Numbered from the stretch's first letter, positions 24,151-34,230 are shown. The stretch is 64,000 bases of DNA from Sphingopyxis sp. RIFCSPHIGHO2_12_FULL_65_19 (GCF_001830555.1 NZ_MIAM01000049.1:153997-217996), one strand, 5' to 3'. Notes: a model not told the origin generated them from the letters alone. Numbers and translations: made by a program.

Positions 24151-25383
24151 TTAAGGCGCAGGCACGCGGCTCGCGATAGCCGCTTCGATCAGGCCCTGCA
24201 TCTCTTGTTCCAGTTCGGTGCCCTTACGATCTCCGCCGCTCGAAATCTCGGTCGCGATCAGGCCGTAATAGCCGGTTCCGCGATCGATCCAGCCCGTCCA
24301 TCCATAAGCGCCCGGCGCCGAATTGATCGTCGATGTCGCGCAGGCCGATGGCGTGTCGCATTCGACGAAGGAGCCCAGAGCATATTCCCAGTTCGAGGCC
24401 CCCGAGGGCACGAAGACGCGCGGCAGGCCCGTCGTGCGCGGCTGGGTAAAGACGGTCATATCGGTCACGAAGGCGCCGCCGAGGAGCGCGCGCAGCAGCT
24501 TGGCATAGTCGCGCGGGGTCGAATAGGCGCCCCCCGCCACCCACGGGTTCGTCGGCGCGCTGCCCGCCGGATCATACCATGTCGTGCTCGTCATCCCGAG
24601 CGGCGTCGTGACATGCTGGGCGAAAAGTTCGTGGAAGGTGCGCTGACGCGCCGGCGTTGTTCCGGGCTGGATGCTTACATCCTTCGCCTCGAGATAGGCG
24701 GCGGCGATCTGCATCCCGTGCGGACCATAGCTATATTGCGCGCCCGGCGCGTTGCCGGGACGCAGGATGTCGTATCGCAGGTCGTGAATATTCTTCGCGC
24801 AATTGTACAGGATCAGCGCCGGTGTCAGCTGGCACCCTCCGACCAGCGGGCTGCCGTTGAACCCCGACGTCATCGACAGCGCATGCTTCAGCTTGACGTC
24901 CTTCTTGGTCCCGGTCGTCGTCCAGAAGGCGAGCGGCGGCCGCATCGGGTCGTCCAGCGTGACAATCCCCGCCTGCGCCATCCGCATGGCGAGCGTTCCT
25001 GCAAACCATTTGGTGGCCGAAGCGAGCGGCGTCACCCGATCGATTCCGAAGCTGCCCTTCTCATATGCAAACAGATGGTCGGCGTCGGTGGCGTTCCCGA
25101 CGATGAAATAGCCGTTCGCGACTTCGGCGTCGGCATCGATCGCCGCCTGCAGCGCCGTCCAGTCGTAGGTATAACCGCCGACGGTTGTGGTAAGGCTGGC
25201 AGACGAAACTCCTGCCGAAGCAGGCGCTGTGCCATTCGCCGCAGTGGCCGCTGCCGGTGGCAACTGCACCATCGGGCGCGCCTCTCCCCTTTCACCGCCG
25301 GTCACACCGCCCTGCGCAAAGGCGCCCGCGCCGATGACGGCCGCACCCGCGGCGAGCCACGCCCATGTCTTGCGTTCAACCAT
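24151..25383 (-). CDS. Serine hydrolase (beta-lactamase/SxxK family), secreted
   Basis: N-terminal hydrophobic segment; ASATKWFAGTLAMRM (SxxK) and QYSYGPHGMQIAAAYLEA. Confidence 0.85.
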   Translation of the reverse strand: MVERKTWAWLAAGAAVIGAGAFAQGGVTGGERGEARPMVQLPPAAATAANGTAPASAGVSSASLTTTVGGYTYDWTALQAAIDADAEVANGYFIVGNATDADHLFAYEKGSFGIDRVTPLASATKWFAGTLAMRMAQAGIVTLDDPMRPPLAFWTTTGTKKDVKLKHALSMTSGFNGSPLVGGCQLTPALILYNCAKNIHDLRYDILRPGNAPGAQYSYGPHGMQIAAAYLEAKDVSIQPGTTPARQRTFHELFAQHVTTPLGMTSTTWYDPAGSAPTNPWVAGGAYSTPRDYAKLLRALLGGAFVTDMTVFTQPRTTGLPRVFVPSGASNWEYALGSFVECDTPSACATSTINSAPGAYGWTGWIDRGTGYYGLIATEISSGGDRKGTELEQEMQGLIEAAIASRVPAP

Positions 25384-25456
25384 ATCGTCTCTCCCGTCCT
25401 CTTCGTTACACGTTTCGAAAGGAGGCGCCGCAGAATCCGGCGCGGTGGCCGCCGGA

Positions 25457-27700
25457 TCAGAAGGAGATACGTCCCTCGACCCCGATTACTCGCGGCTGGC
25501 TGTAGCGGTTGATCGTCGGCGCCTGCGCGACATAGTAGACCTTGTCGAAGAGGTTGTTCGCGAAGGCGCTGATGCTCACCTTCCCGAACTCGACCCCGAC
25601 GCGCAGGTTGACGAGCACATAGTCGTCGAGGTCGACCGAGGTCGCGGTCAGCTCCTGCTTTCCGCCCCATTGGCCGCTGACGAGGATGTTGCCGGTCAGC
25701 GAAACATCGTTCGCGACGGGGTAACGGAGGTTGAGGTTGGCCGCGGCGAGCCAGTCGGGCACCTGCGCAAGGTCGAGTCCGTCGTACCGCCCGCTCTTCA
25801 CCTTGCCGCCCTGCCGCGACCCGCTAAGCGCCAGACGACCGTTGCCTTCGCCCAGATCGAAGCCCTGGCTGTATTCGGCTTCGATGCCCCAGCTCTTCGC
25901 ATCGCCGGCGTTGGTGAGATAACTCACCGCTGCGACCGGACAGGTCGGGTTGGTCAGCGCGCAGCCGTCGTCGACCTGCGCGATCAGATCCTGAAGCTCG
26001 GTATAATAGCCCGCGACCGCGAAATAGCCGCGCCGCACCGGGCTGCCCTTTACGCCAATCTCGTAGCTGGTGCTGTTTTCGTTGCCGAACAACACCTGCA
26101 CCGGGCTCGGCGCGCGCGGGTCGGACAGGCGCGTGTTGAAGCCGCCGGCGCGATAGCTGCTCCCGACCTTGGCATAGGCGAGGATGTCGGAGGTCAGCTT
26201 ATAGGACAGCGTCGCGTTGTAGGAGAGATTGTTGGCGGTGATGCTATCGTCGATGATCCGCGACGGCCCGCCGGTCGGGAGCCCCGTCCCGAGATCATAG
26301 AGCCGCGCGGTGATGCTGCGACTGTCGCGCGTATAGCGCAGTTCGCCGGTGACATTGAGGCTGTCGGTCAGGTCGAAGCCGAGCGAACCATAAGCGGCAT
26401 AGCTTTCGAAATGGAGCCGCGCGGGCGCGATATTGCCCGGCGACGGGTTGGCGAGCGTCGGCGTGCGCGTCGTCGTCACCGAAAAATCGCTGTCGAGGAG
26501 GAGCATTTCCGCGCCCACCAGCCAAGTCAGCCGGTCGTTCGATCCGCTGACATGGATGTCCTGCGAGAAATTGTCGGTCGTATCCACCACATAGGACGCG
26601 CTGCCCGGGTCGAGCGGGGTCAGCGGCCCGACTTCGCCCGCGGCGCGCGCACGCGCCAGCTCGGCAACACTGACCGCATCATTGTCGAGATCATATTCGC
26701 TGTGCCGCTTGCGGAAGGACGTCGTCGAGGTGAGGTCGGCGCCGCCAAGATCGACGCGCACGATCGCCTGCAACCCGTCGACGTCCTGCGAGGCCCGCGG
26801 TGCGGTGCTCCACGGATAGCGGAAACGGTCCTGGATATAGCCGCCCGGAAAGCCCGGCGTGCCGGCCGGAATGAAGATCTGATAATGGATAGACGGCGTC
26901 GTCAGGCGCTGCGTCTCGGCCATGATCACCGCGTCGACCGGTCCGCGCTTCAGGCGGATCTGCCCGCGCAGGCCATGCCCCTTCTGCCGGTCGAAATAGA
27001 CGTCATTGTCGGGGTTGTAGAAAAAGCCCTTGTCCTGTTCGACCAGGTCGCCGCTGATCCGCGCCGCGATCCCGTCGCCCAGCGGTACGTTCACCGCACC
27101 CTGCAGTTGCAGGCTGTTGTTCTCGAACCCGTATCGCGCGCTTGCCCAGCCCGACAGGTCGAATTCGGGCTCGGCCGATATGATGTTGATCGCGCCGCCG
27201 ACCGCGTTGCGGCCGTATAGCGCGCCCTGCGTCCCGCGCAGCACCTCGACGCGGCCGATGTCGAGCATGTCGAGGCGGGTGAAGTTGCGCCCGCCGACCG
27301 GACCGCCGGCGATATAGGCGCCGCCCCGATAGAGGCCGACGCTCGGGTCGCCGTTGGTCGCGCGCGCCGTCGACGACGCGCGGATCGAAATTTCGGACGT
27401 GATCGACGAGCTGAGATTGTTGAAGCGCACGCTCGGCTGGTCGGCGAGGAGCTCGCCGCTTCCGGTCGCCCCGCCGCGATCGTTGAGCGACGTCGCGTCG
27501 ATCACCGATGCCGCGGTCGGCACGTCGGAAAGGCGTTCCTCGCGGCGCCGCGCGGTGACGACGATCGCGCCGTCATCGCCCGCTTCCGCCGCCGTATCGG
27601 CCGGAAGGGCCTCGGGAGCCCGATCCTGGGCCGAAGCAGGCGCGGCGGCCGCCACCCAGAGCGCGGCCGTGCCGAAAAGAAGCTGCGCCTTGCGTCCCAT
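25457..27700 (-). CDS. TonB-dependent receptor
   Basis: MGRKAQLLFGTAALWVAAAAPASAQ signal; GAIVVTARRREERLSDVPTAASVI; VEVLRGTQGALYGRNAVGGAINIISAEP; C-terminal GVEGRISF. ORF track start 27766; ATG at 27700 preferred. Confidence 0.93.
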   Translation of the reverse strand: MGRKAQLLFGTAALWVAAAAPASAQDRAPEALPADTAAEAGDDGAIVVTARRREERLSDVPTAASVIDATSLNDRGGATGSGELLADQPSVRFNNLSSSITSEISIRASSTARATNGDPSVGLYRGGAYIAGGPVGGRNFTRLDMLDIGRVEVLRGTQGALYGRNAVGGAINIISAEPEFDLSGWASARYGFENNSLQLQGAVNVPLGDGIAARISGDLVEQDKGFFYNPDNDVYFDRQKGHGLRGQIRLKRGPVDAVIMAETQRLTTPSIHYQIFIPAGTPGFPGGYIQDRFRYPWSTAPRASQDVDGLQAIVRVDLGGADLTSTTSFRKRHSEYDLDNDAVSVAELARARAAGEVGPLTPLDPGSASYVVDTTDNFSQDIHVSGSNDRLTWLVGAEMLLLDSDFSVTTTRTPTLANPSPGNIAPARLHFESYAAYGSLGFDLTDSLNVTGELRYTRDSRSITARLYDLGTGLPTGGPSRIIDDSITANNLSYNATLSYKLTSDILAYAKVGSSYRAGGFNTRLSDPRAPSPVQVLFGNENSTSYEIGVKGSPVRRGYFAVAGYYTELQDLIAQVDDGCALTNPTCPVAAVSYLTNAGDAKSWGIEAEYSQGFDLGEGNGRLALSGSRQGGKVKSGRYDGLDLAQVPDWLAAANLNLRYPVANDVSLTGNILVSGQWGGKQELTATSVDLDDYVLVNLRVGVEFGKVSISAFANNLFDKVYYVAQAPTINRYSQPRVIGVEGRISF

Positions 27701-27728
27701 AAATCCCTCCCATGTCGTTATTGCAATT

Positions 27729-27740
27729 ATTATCGATAAT
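27729..27740. promoter_or_regulatory. Palindrome ATTATCGATAAT upstream of TonB receptor (putative GntR operator)
   Basis: Perfect 12-bp palindrome, 29 bp upstream of the receptor ATG; same core recurs at 29933-29944. Confidence 0.6.
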
Positions 27741-27796
27741 TTTGTGCATATGGCGACGCGAGTCAAGCCGGAAACTCGCCCTCGCGGCGACGCCGG

Positions 27797-29110
27797 TCAG
27801 CGGCGGACGGGAATGATGGCGGTGAGGAAGTCGCGAACCGCTCGCGCCGTAGCGGCAAGCGGCGCGGGCGCGACGACCGAAAGATTGTCGGTCGGCGCGT
27901 GATGATGGCGGTGCGCGCCGAAAATTCCGGCATGATGCGGATAGCCGGCCTTGACCACTTCGGAGAGTTCGCCCGCGACCCCTTCGGTCGAGGGATAAGC
28001 CATCTCCAGTCCCGGCAACCCCCTGAAATCCGACCGGGCGCGATCGACAAAGGCGGCCGAGGTCATCAGGAAGCGGAAGGGATCGGCGCTCGGCAACGGC
28101 AACAGGCGCCCGGGCATGTCCTGATAGTCGCGCGTCGCGACATTGGCGCCGAGATGCAGCCAGAGATCGGTGTCGGCAGGCGGCGGCCCGACCTTTTCGA
28201 CGATATGGCTGGCACCCAGATTTTCATATTCATGCCCGCTGTTGCAGACGAAGAGCAGGCTATGATCGGGGAAGGCGCGCGGCATCCATTCGGCGAGCGC
28301 GAGCCAGATCGCGAAACCCGGCCCGCGTTCGCCCGCGCAATCGGTCCAGCCCGAGCGCGGGGTCGAGACCACGAGCCAGCGGCGCCCCTTGCGCACGCGC
28401 CGCGCCACGACATTCTCCGCGACGCGCGAACCGCCCTTCCCGCGCAGCACCAGCATCGCCGGCTGCCCCTGCCGCGCCGCTTCGATGACGGGCGCCGCAA
28501 GGCGCGGCGCCAGCAGCGCCAACGGATTGTCCGACAGCGGCGCATCGGCCGGCGCATTGAGGAGCAGCGCCTCGCCGGTGGGCCCTGTGGTCACAAGGAT
28601 GACCGCGGCCGCGCCCCGCGCCAGCGCATCGGCCAGCGGATCGCGCACCGCCCGGTCGAGCAGGCTCGACCAGCGGCGATACGGCAGCCGCACCACCGCG
28701 ATCGCGCCATCGAGCCGATCGCTGACCTCCGCAAGCCGCAGCGGCGCCCCGATCCCGCCAACGCCCGTCGGCACGGCGAGCGGCTGCGCCATCAGGGGGA
28801 TTTTCCGATCGCCGAGCGCCAATTCGCATGTCGCCGCTTCGAACCAGGGCACGTCGAACGACTGGCGCTCGACCGCAAAGCCCGCCGCAGCAAGCCGCCG
28901 CGCAGCCCAGTCGGCGGCCCAGCGATCGCCCGCCCCGCCCGACTGCTTATTGCCCGCTTCGGCGTAGGCCTTCACATCGGCGAAAAGCCGTTCGGCCGCG
29001 AATATGGCATCATCGCCCCCAGCGGCGAAGGCGGGAGCAGCCTGAAAAGCGATCGGCGCCGCAAGCCCTGCCTTCAGCAGGCTCCGCCGGCCGGCATAAC
29101 CCCGCGTCAC
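27797..29110 (-). CDS. Tat-exported M28-like metallopeptidase
   Basis: MTRGYAGRRSLLKAGLAAPIAFQAAPAFAAG twin-arginine signal; SGGAGDRWAADWAARRLAAAGF, NSGHEYENLGASHIV, HHHAPTDNLSVV metal-ligand-like motifs. Confidence 0.75.
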   Translation of the reverse strand: MTRGYAGRRSLLKAGLAAPIAFQAAPAFAAGGDDAIFAAERLFADVKAYAEAGNKQSGGAGDRWAADWAARRLAAAGFAVERQSFDVPWFEAATCELALGDRKIPLMAQPLAVPTGVGGIGAPLRLAEVSDRLDGAIAVVRLPYRRWSSLLDRAVRDPLADALARGAAAVILVTTGPTGEALLLNAPADAPLSDNPLALLAPRLAAPVIEAARQGQPAMLVLRGKGGSRVAENVVARRVRKGRRWLVVSTPRSGWTDCAGERGPGFAIWLALAEWMPRAFPDHSLLFVCNSGHEYENLGASHIVEKVGPPPADTDLWLHLGANVATRDYQDMPGRLLPLPSADPFRFLMTSAAFVDRARSDFRGLPGLEMAYPSTEGVAGELSEVVKAGYPHHAGIFGAHRHHHAPTDNLSVVAPAPLAATARAVRDFLTAIIPVRR

Positions 29111-29856
29111 GACGCGCGGGCGCGGCGACGGCCAGGCTTTGCCTTGGTCCGCCGTGCCTTATATTCCGCCAGCGCCTCGGCGAAATTCTGCTGCGATGTG
29201 GCAATCAGGTCGCGCGCGACGCGGTCGGCGTCGTCGGGTTCGCGCGCGACGATATGCCGGCAAAGCTGCTCATAGAGCACCGCCGACCGGCGGCCGACCT
29301 CGCCCTCGCCGTGCGTCGCGACAAACTCGTCGGTGTAGACATTGTGCTGCCAGCGCGCGAGCAGCGCCAGCCGGTCGAGCAACTCGAGCGCCATCGGCGC
29401 ATTCGATCGCTTGGCGATGAATCGCCCGATCCGGTTCGAGACCCTGAGATGCTCGGCGGAATTGGTGGTTCGTTCGGTCACATCCTTATATTCGATCAGC
29501 CGGTGCATCAGCTCGCGCCCGTCGCGGTCGCTCATCGCCGTGCACGCGAGGCGGCAAACGACCCCGAAGAGCGCTTTCCACAGCTCGTAGATCTCATCCG
29601 CCCCATGGTCGTCGACGTCGATCGCATAAGCGCCGCGCCAGGGCACGACCTTGACCAGCCCGATGCTCGCGAGATGCCGAAAGGCTTCGCGAACGGGTGC
29701 GTGACTGACTCCAAAGCGCGCCGCAATCTCACGCTCGCGCAGCCACGATCCCGGCGGAATCCGCCATTCGACGATGTCGTCGGTCAGCAACCGTGCGATA
29801 ACCCGGTCCTGTGTCGGCGCCTGCTCGTCGTCGGTCTTCGTCGCGGCCATTTCCAC
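29107..29856 (-). CDS. GntR family transcriptional regulator (FCD-type C-terminal domain)
   Basis: IVEWRIPPGSWLREREIAARFGVSHAPVREAFRHLASIGLVKVVPWRGAYA; start overlaps peptidase gene, one operon. Confidence 0.92.
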   Translation of the reverse strand: MEMAATKTDDEQAPTQDRVIARLLTDDIVEWRIPPGSWLREREIAARFGVSHAPVREAFRHLASIGLVKVVPWRGAYAIDVDDHGADEIYELWKALFGVVCRLACTAMSDRDGRELMHRLIEYKDVTERTTNSAEHLRVSNRIGRFIAKRSNAPMALELLDRLALLARWQHNVYTDEFVATHGEGEVGRRSAVLYEQLCRHIVAREPDDADRVARDLIATSQQNFAEALAEYKARRTKAKPGRRRARAS

Positions 29857-29931
29857 CCGTTCGGCTCCCTGTCTGCCGGTGCCATCCTAGATCGGGAAAA
29901 CACGGGAGCAAACGATCATTGAAGTTCGGAA

Positions 29932-29945
29932 TATTATCGATAATA
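29932..29945. promoter_or_regulatory. Palindrome TATTATCGATAATA in gntR/serine-hydrolase divergent promoter (putative GntR operator)
   Basis: Perfect 14-bp palindrome sharing the 12-bp core with 27729-27740. Confidence 0.65.
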
Positions 29946-29980
29946 ATGATAAAAACAAGCATCGGAATCAGGAGCCGGAT

Positions 29981-30991
29981 TTGAAACGCATTGCCCCCCT
30001 TCTCCTGCTCGCGGGCTGCGCAGCAGCCCCGGCGGTGCAGGCCGCCCCCGCTCCCGGCTGTGCCGCGGCGCTGGCCTATTCGTCGGCGCACCAAGGCGTC
30101 GCCGTGCTCGTCCTCGAGGACGGGAAGGTCCGCTGCTCCTCCGATGGCGTCTCGACACCGCAGGAACTCTGGTCGGGGACCAAGAGCCTGGTGGGCCTGA
30201 TGGCGGCAGCGGCGGTCCAGGACAGGCTGCTCACGCTCGACGAACCTGCGTCGGCCACGCTCGCCGAATGGCGCGAGGACCCAAAAAAGGCCGCGATCAC
30301 GATCCGGCAATTGCTGGCGATGACCAGTGGACAGGCGTCGACCGTCGGTCGGCCACGGGGTTATCTCGACTCGGTGAACGCCCCGCTCGCCGCCGATCCC
30401 GGCACGAAATTCCAATATGGCCCCGCGCCGATGCAGATAATCGGCGAGATTATACGCCGCAAGCTGGCCGCCGCAAGCCTTGATGCCGATCCGCGCCGCT
30501 ATCTCGAGCGCCGCATCCTGACCCCGGTCGGAGTGACGATCGGCGATTGGCGCAATGGACCGGATGGCGCGCCTCTGATGCCGCAGGGGCTGGTACTCGC
30601 CGCAGAGCAATGGGCAAAAGTCGGCGAATTCGTGCGCCGCGGCGGCACGCAGGACGGCAAGGCGCTTGTCGATCCCGCGGCCTTGGCCGAGTTGTTCAAA
30701 GGAAGCGATGCCAACCCCGCCTATGGCCTGACCTGGTGGCTTCCGCGAGCGAGTCCCTCCGACGATCCTGTGACGCGCTCGACCGACATCGTTGCGCATG
30801 CGCCAACGCTCCCGGCCGACCTGGTCGTCGCGGCAGGCGCAGGCGACCAGCGCCTCTACGTCATCCCGTCACGGCGCCTGACGATCGTGCGGCAGGCGAG
30901 ACTGGATATCGCAGCGCTTGCCGCCGGGAAAAAGAGTGGCTGGTCCGATACACATTTCCTGTCTTTCTTCCTCTCTCCGACCGGCGAATAA
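29981..30991 (+). CDS. Serine hydrolase (beta-lactamase/SxxK family), secreted lipoprotein-like
   Basis: MKRIAPLLLLAGCAAAPAVQA; LWSGTKSLVGLMAAAAV (SxxK); KFQYGPAPMQIIGEIIRRK (Yxx). Confidence 0.85.
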   Translation: MKRIAPLLLLAGCAAAPAVQAAPAPGCAAALAYSSAHQGVAVLVLEDGKVRCSSDGVSTPQELWSGTKSLVGLMAAAAVQDRLLTLDEPASATLAEWREDPKKAAITIRQLLAMTSGQASTVGRPRGYLDSVNAPLAADPGTKFQYGPAPMQIIGEIIRRKLAAASLDADPRRYLERRILTPVGVTIGDWRNGPDGAPLMPQGLVLAAEQWAKVGEFVRRGGTQDGKALVDPAALAELFKGSDANPAYGLTWWLPRASPSDDPVTRSTDIVAHAPTLPADLVVAAGAGDQRLYVIPSRRLTIVRQARLDIAALAAGKKSGWSDTHFLSFFLSPTGE

Positions 30992-31045
30992 TGGCCGGTA
31001 GGGGTCAGGCAGCTTTGAGACCCAAATCTCAAGAAACGGAAATTC
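30992..31045 (+). repeat. Dispersed intergenic repeat, copy C (diverged)
   Basis: TGGCCGGTAGGGGTCAGGCAGCTTTGAGACCCAAATCTCAAGAAACGGAAATTC, immediately after a stop codon. Confidence 0.45.
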
Positions 31046-31198
31046 GCCGCAAAACGCTTTCCGATGCCCGGAAAGTAACAGTGTTCCGATCCCACCTTGA
31101 CGACAGGACCGGATGGGGACGGTCTGCGGCAGACTGCGACCCTGACCACGTAAGAGCTATGCTACCGGTGACCCGCACCAACCCGGCTCGGAGGAAGC

Positions 31199-31627
31199 AT
31201 GACGATAACTCTTTCCAATTTTTTGCTCGCGGCTTTCCTTGCGCAGCAGCCGACATTGGTACCTACAACACCGCCCCGCAATGAGTTGGAACGACTCCTT
31301 CTTGCTTCTAGCGATGATCAAATAGGGCGCGTCCAAATATGGGTCGATGCCCATGCCGATGATCCCGAGGAGCTGCAACGCGCTTTATCGCAGGCAGGAT
31401 TCGGACCGCGGTTCAACCACGAGGATTGTTGGTTCCGTCGCTATGAACGAATAGTGAGAACTGATGGAGCGCGAATAACCGCCAACATAAAATTCTGCGA
31501 TGGCCAAAAGCCGACCGCTTTTGTCATGTTCGGCTACCCGTATCCTACCCGGGCGCCTCTACCAAGCGAACGCTCTGGTATAGCGGTGCCCAAGGCCAAG
31601 TTGGAACCGCCGCGGCCCCGCCAGTAG
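31199..31627 (+). CDS. Hypothetical secreted/membrane protein
   Basis: 142 aa ORF with N-terminal hydrophobic segment, no recognised family. Confidence 0.5.
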   Translation: MTITLSNFLLAAFLAQQPTLVPTTPPRNELERLLLASSDDQIGRVQIWVDAHADDPEELQRALSQAGFGPRFNHEDCWFRRYERIVRTDGARITANIKFCDGQKPTAFVMFGYPYPTRAPLPSERSGIAVPKAKLEPPRPRQ

Positions 31628-31638
31628 ACGCATCGCTG

Positions 31639-31693
31639 ATGGCCGATTGCGGACTGGCAGCTTATGGCCAATGAGATCAAGAAGCAGACGGTT
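31639..31693 (+). repeat. Dispersed intergenic repeat, copy D
   Basis: TGGCCGATTGCGGACTGGCAGCTTATGGCCAATGAGATCAAGAAGCAGACGGTT, 11 bp after a stop codon. Confidence 0.65.
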
Positions 31694-31715
31694 GAGTGAT
31701 TTCGGGGTTGTACTG

Positions 31716-34229
31716 TCAAATTGAAGGAAGTGACTGGCTTGCGAAAGCCCACCCCTTGAGGTCGGGGCTTGCCGCGCGGTCGAGAAGCTCTTGGGCGTCC
31801 CCAATCGTCCAGGCGCCAGCCTTATCGACATCGGCGAGCGCACCCCAGCCTATCGGTACCGCGACCGGCGCATTTTCGCGCGCGCGCGCCGAATATGGCA
31901 CGATCGCGGTGCTGCCGCGCTGGTTGCGCAGCCAGTCGATGAAGATCTTGCCCTTGCGTTTCGCCTTGCTCATCGTCGCAACATAGCGGTCGGGCTCGGC
32001 GAGGCTCAGCGCTTCGGCAAAGCGTTTGGCGAAATCCTTGTGCGCTTCCCAGCTGTGGCCGGGATCGAGCGGCACGACGACGTGCACACCCTTGCCGCCC
32101 GACAGCATCGCAAAGCTGACGAGGCCGATGTCGGCGAGCTGCCGGCGGATGTCGAGCGCGGCCTTTTTGACGTCGGCGAAATCGAGCCCTTCATCGGGGT
32201 CGAGGTCGAAGATCAGGCGATCGGGCCGTTCGATCGCATCAACGTGGCTCGCCCAGCCGTGAAATTCGATCGTCCCCATCTGAACGCAAGCGAGGATGCC
32301 GTCGCCGTCCTCGACATAGAGATAATCCTCATGGCCCCCGTCCTTCTCCTTGATCGGGACGTGGTGGACATGCACGCCGAAGCTGCCCGAATCATGCTTC
32401 TGGAAAAAGCATTTCTTCGCGCGCCCCTGCGGACAGCGGACGAGGCTGATCGGGCGGCGCGCCATGTGCGGGAGCATCAGCGGGGCGATGGCGGCATAAT
32501 AGTCGGCGAGGTCGCCCTTGGTCGCCTTTGCCTCAGGAAAGATGACGCGATCTCGGCTGCTGATCGTGACGTCGCTTGCCGGTGCAGGCGTGGGCTGTTT
32601 CTTCTCGGGGGTCACGTCCTTGGCCTCCTTGTCGCTGCGCAGGCCGAGGAAGCTTGCGTGGCGGACCGATCCGCTCGCGGTGAATTCCGCGAAGGCGATT
32701 TCGGCGACAAGTTCGGGCCGGAGCCAATGCGCCTTGCGCGCGGTGGCAGCATCGACGTCGAGCGGGGCCGTCGTGCGTTCGCGCCGCGCGAATTTCCTGG
32801 CAAGGTCGGCCATCGTCGCGGCGTCGAAGCCGGTGCCGACATTGCCCTTGTAGACGAGTTCGCCCTTTTCCCGCTGCGCGAGGAGGAGCGAGGCGAAGGG
32901 GCGGCCCTTCGCCGACGAGGGGTTCCAGCCGACGATGACGAATTCCTGGCGCCGGGTGCATTTGACCTTGACCCAGTTGCGGCTGCGGCGGCCGGTGTAG
33001 GCGGCGTCGGCGCGTTTCGAGATGATGCCTTCCTGCCCCGCGCCGCACATCGCGGCGTAAAGCTTCTCGCCCGCGCCGATGACATGGTCGGCGACCGCGA
33101 CCGGCGGCGCGGCATCGCGCAGCAGCGCCTCGAGCCGCTCCTTGCGTTCGAGATTGCCGAGCTTGGTGAGCGATTTGCCGCTGAGTTCGATGAGGTCGAA
33201 GGCGAAGAAATGGAGGTCGGTGCCCGTGTCCTGCGCGCCATGGCCGCGTTTGAGCACGGCTTGCAGCGACGAGAAGTCGGGGTTGCCATCCTTGCCATAG
33301 GCGACGATCTCGCCGTCGATCAGGCAGGGCGGCAGATCGAGCGCGGCGATGTGGCCGACCAGCGGGGCGAATTTGTCGGTCCAGTCGAGGCCGTTGCGTG
33401 TGTAGATACGCACGTCCGATCCCGCGGCGGCAATCTGCGCGCGGTAGCCGTCGAACTTGATCTCGTGGAACCAGCCGTTGCCTGCGGGCACCGCATCGAC
33501 GAGCGTCGCGAGCTGGAGCGGGCGAAATTTGGGCGGCGCGCCCTTGGCTTTGGGCTTCGCAACCTCTTTGTTGTGCGCGGCGGCGGCTTGCATCTTCTTC
33601 GTAAAGGCGGCGCCCCTGGCGCCCTTCAGCGATTGTTCGCCGCCTTCGTCGCCCGCAATCTCGGCCATCGTCCGGTCGGTGAGGATGCTCGTCAGATGCC
33701 GACCGACCAGATCATCGGGGCCGCCGGCATAGGCGTCGTCGATCTTGCGGAGCAGCCAGTTCTCGCGCTTCTCGCCGGGCCGCGGTTTCATGCGGACGAG
33801 CAGCCATTCGCCCTTCATCCTTGTCCCGTCGAGGATGAAATGGAGATGGCCCTTGTCGATGTCCTTCGCGCTCTTGCCCGCGACCGGCTCCCAGGTGCCG
33901 CGATCCCACAGCATCACGCTGCCGCCACCATATTCGCCCTTGGGGATCACGCCCTCGAAATCGGCGTAGCTCATCGGATGGTCCTCGGTGCGCACCGCGA
34001 GTCGCTTGTCGGCGGGATCGGCGCTCGGCCCCCTGGTCACCGCCCAGCTTTTAAGCACGCCGTCGACCTCGAGCCGGAAGTCGTAATGGAGCCGCGTCGC
34101 ATCGTGCTTCTGGACGATGAAGCGCCCGCCGTCTGCCTTCGCGCCGGTTTCAACCTTGCCCGCAGGCTCGGGGGTCAGCTTGAAGTCGCGCTTGGCGTTA
34201 TATTGGGCAAGGGGGTCGGTGCGCGCCAT
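31716..34229 (-). CDS. ligD: ATP-dependent DNA ligase D (phosphoesterase-ligase-polymerase)
   Basis: FIVQKHDATRLHYDFRLEVDGVLKSWAVTRGPS (PE), WFHEIKFDGYRAQIA (ligase motif I), RLIFDLDPDEGLDFADVKKAA (polymerase). Confidence 0.96.
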   Translation of the reverse strand: MARTDPLAQYNAKRDFKLTPEPAGKVETGAKADGGRFIVQKHDATRLHYDFRLEVDGVLKSWAVTRGPSADPADKRLAVRTEDHPMSYADFEGVIPKGEYGGGSVMLWDRGTWEPVAGKSAKDIDKGHLHFILDGTRMKGEWLLVRMKPRPGEKRENWLLRKIDDAYAGGPDDLVGRHLTSILTDRTMAEIAGDEGGEQSLKGARGAAFTKKMQAAAAHNKEVAKPKAKGAPPKFRPLQLATLVDAVPAGNGWFHEIKFDGYRAQIAAAGSDVRIYTRNGLDWTDKFAPLVGHIAALDLPPCLIDGEIVAYGKDGNPDFSSLQAVLKRGHGAQDTGTDLHFFAFDLIELSGKSLTKLGNLERKERLEALLRDAAPPVAVADHVIGAGEKLYAAMCGAGQEGIISKRADAAYTGRRSRNWVKVKCTRRQEFVIVGWNPSSAKGRPFASLLLAQREKGELVYKGNVGTGFDAATMADLARKFARRERTTAPLDVDAATARKAHWLRPELVAEIAFAEFTASGSVRHASFLGLRSDKEAKDVTPEKKQPTPAPASDVTISSRDRVIFPEAKATKGDLADYYAAIAPLMLPHMARRPISLVRCPQGRAKKCFFQKHDSGSFGVHVHHVPIKEKDGGHEDYLYVEDGDGILACVQMGTIEFHGWASHVDAIERPDRLIFDLDPDEGLDFADVKKAALDIRRQLADIGLVSFAMLSGGKGVHVVVPLDPGHSWEAHKDFAKRFAEALSLAEPDRYVATMSKAKRKGKIFIDWLRNQRGSTAIVPYSARARENAPVAVPIGWGALADVDKAGAWTIGDAQELLDRAASPDLKGWAFASQSLPSI

Positions 34230-34230
34230 G

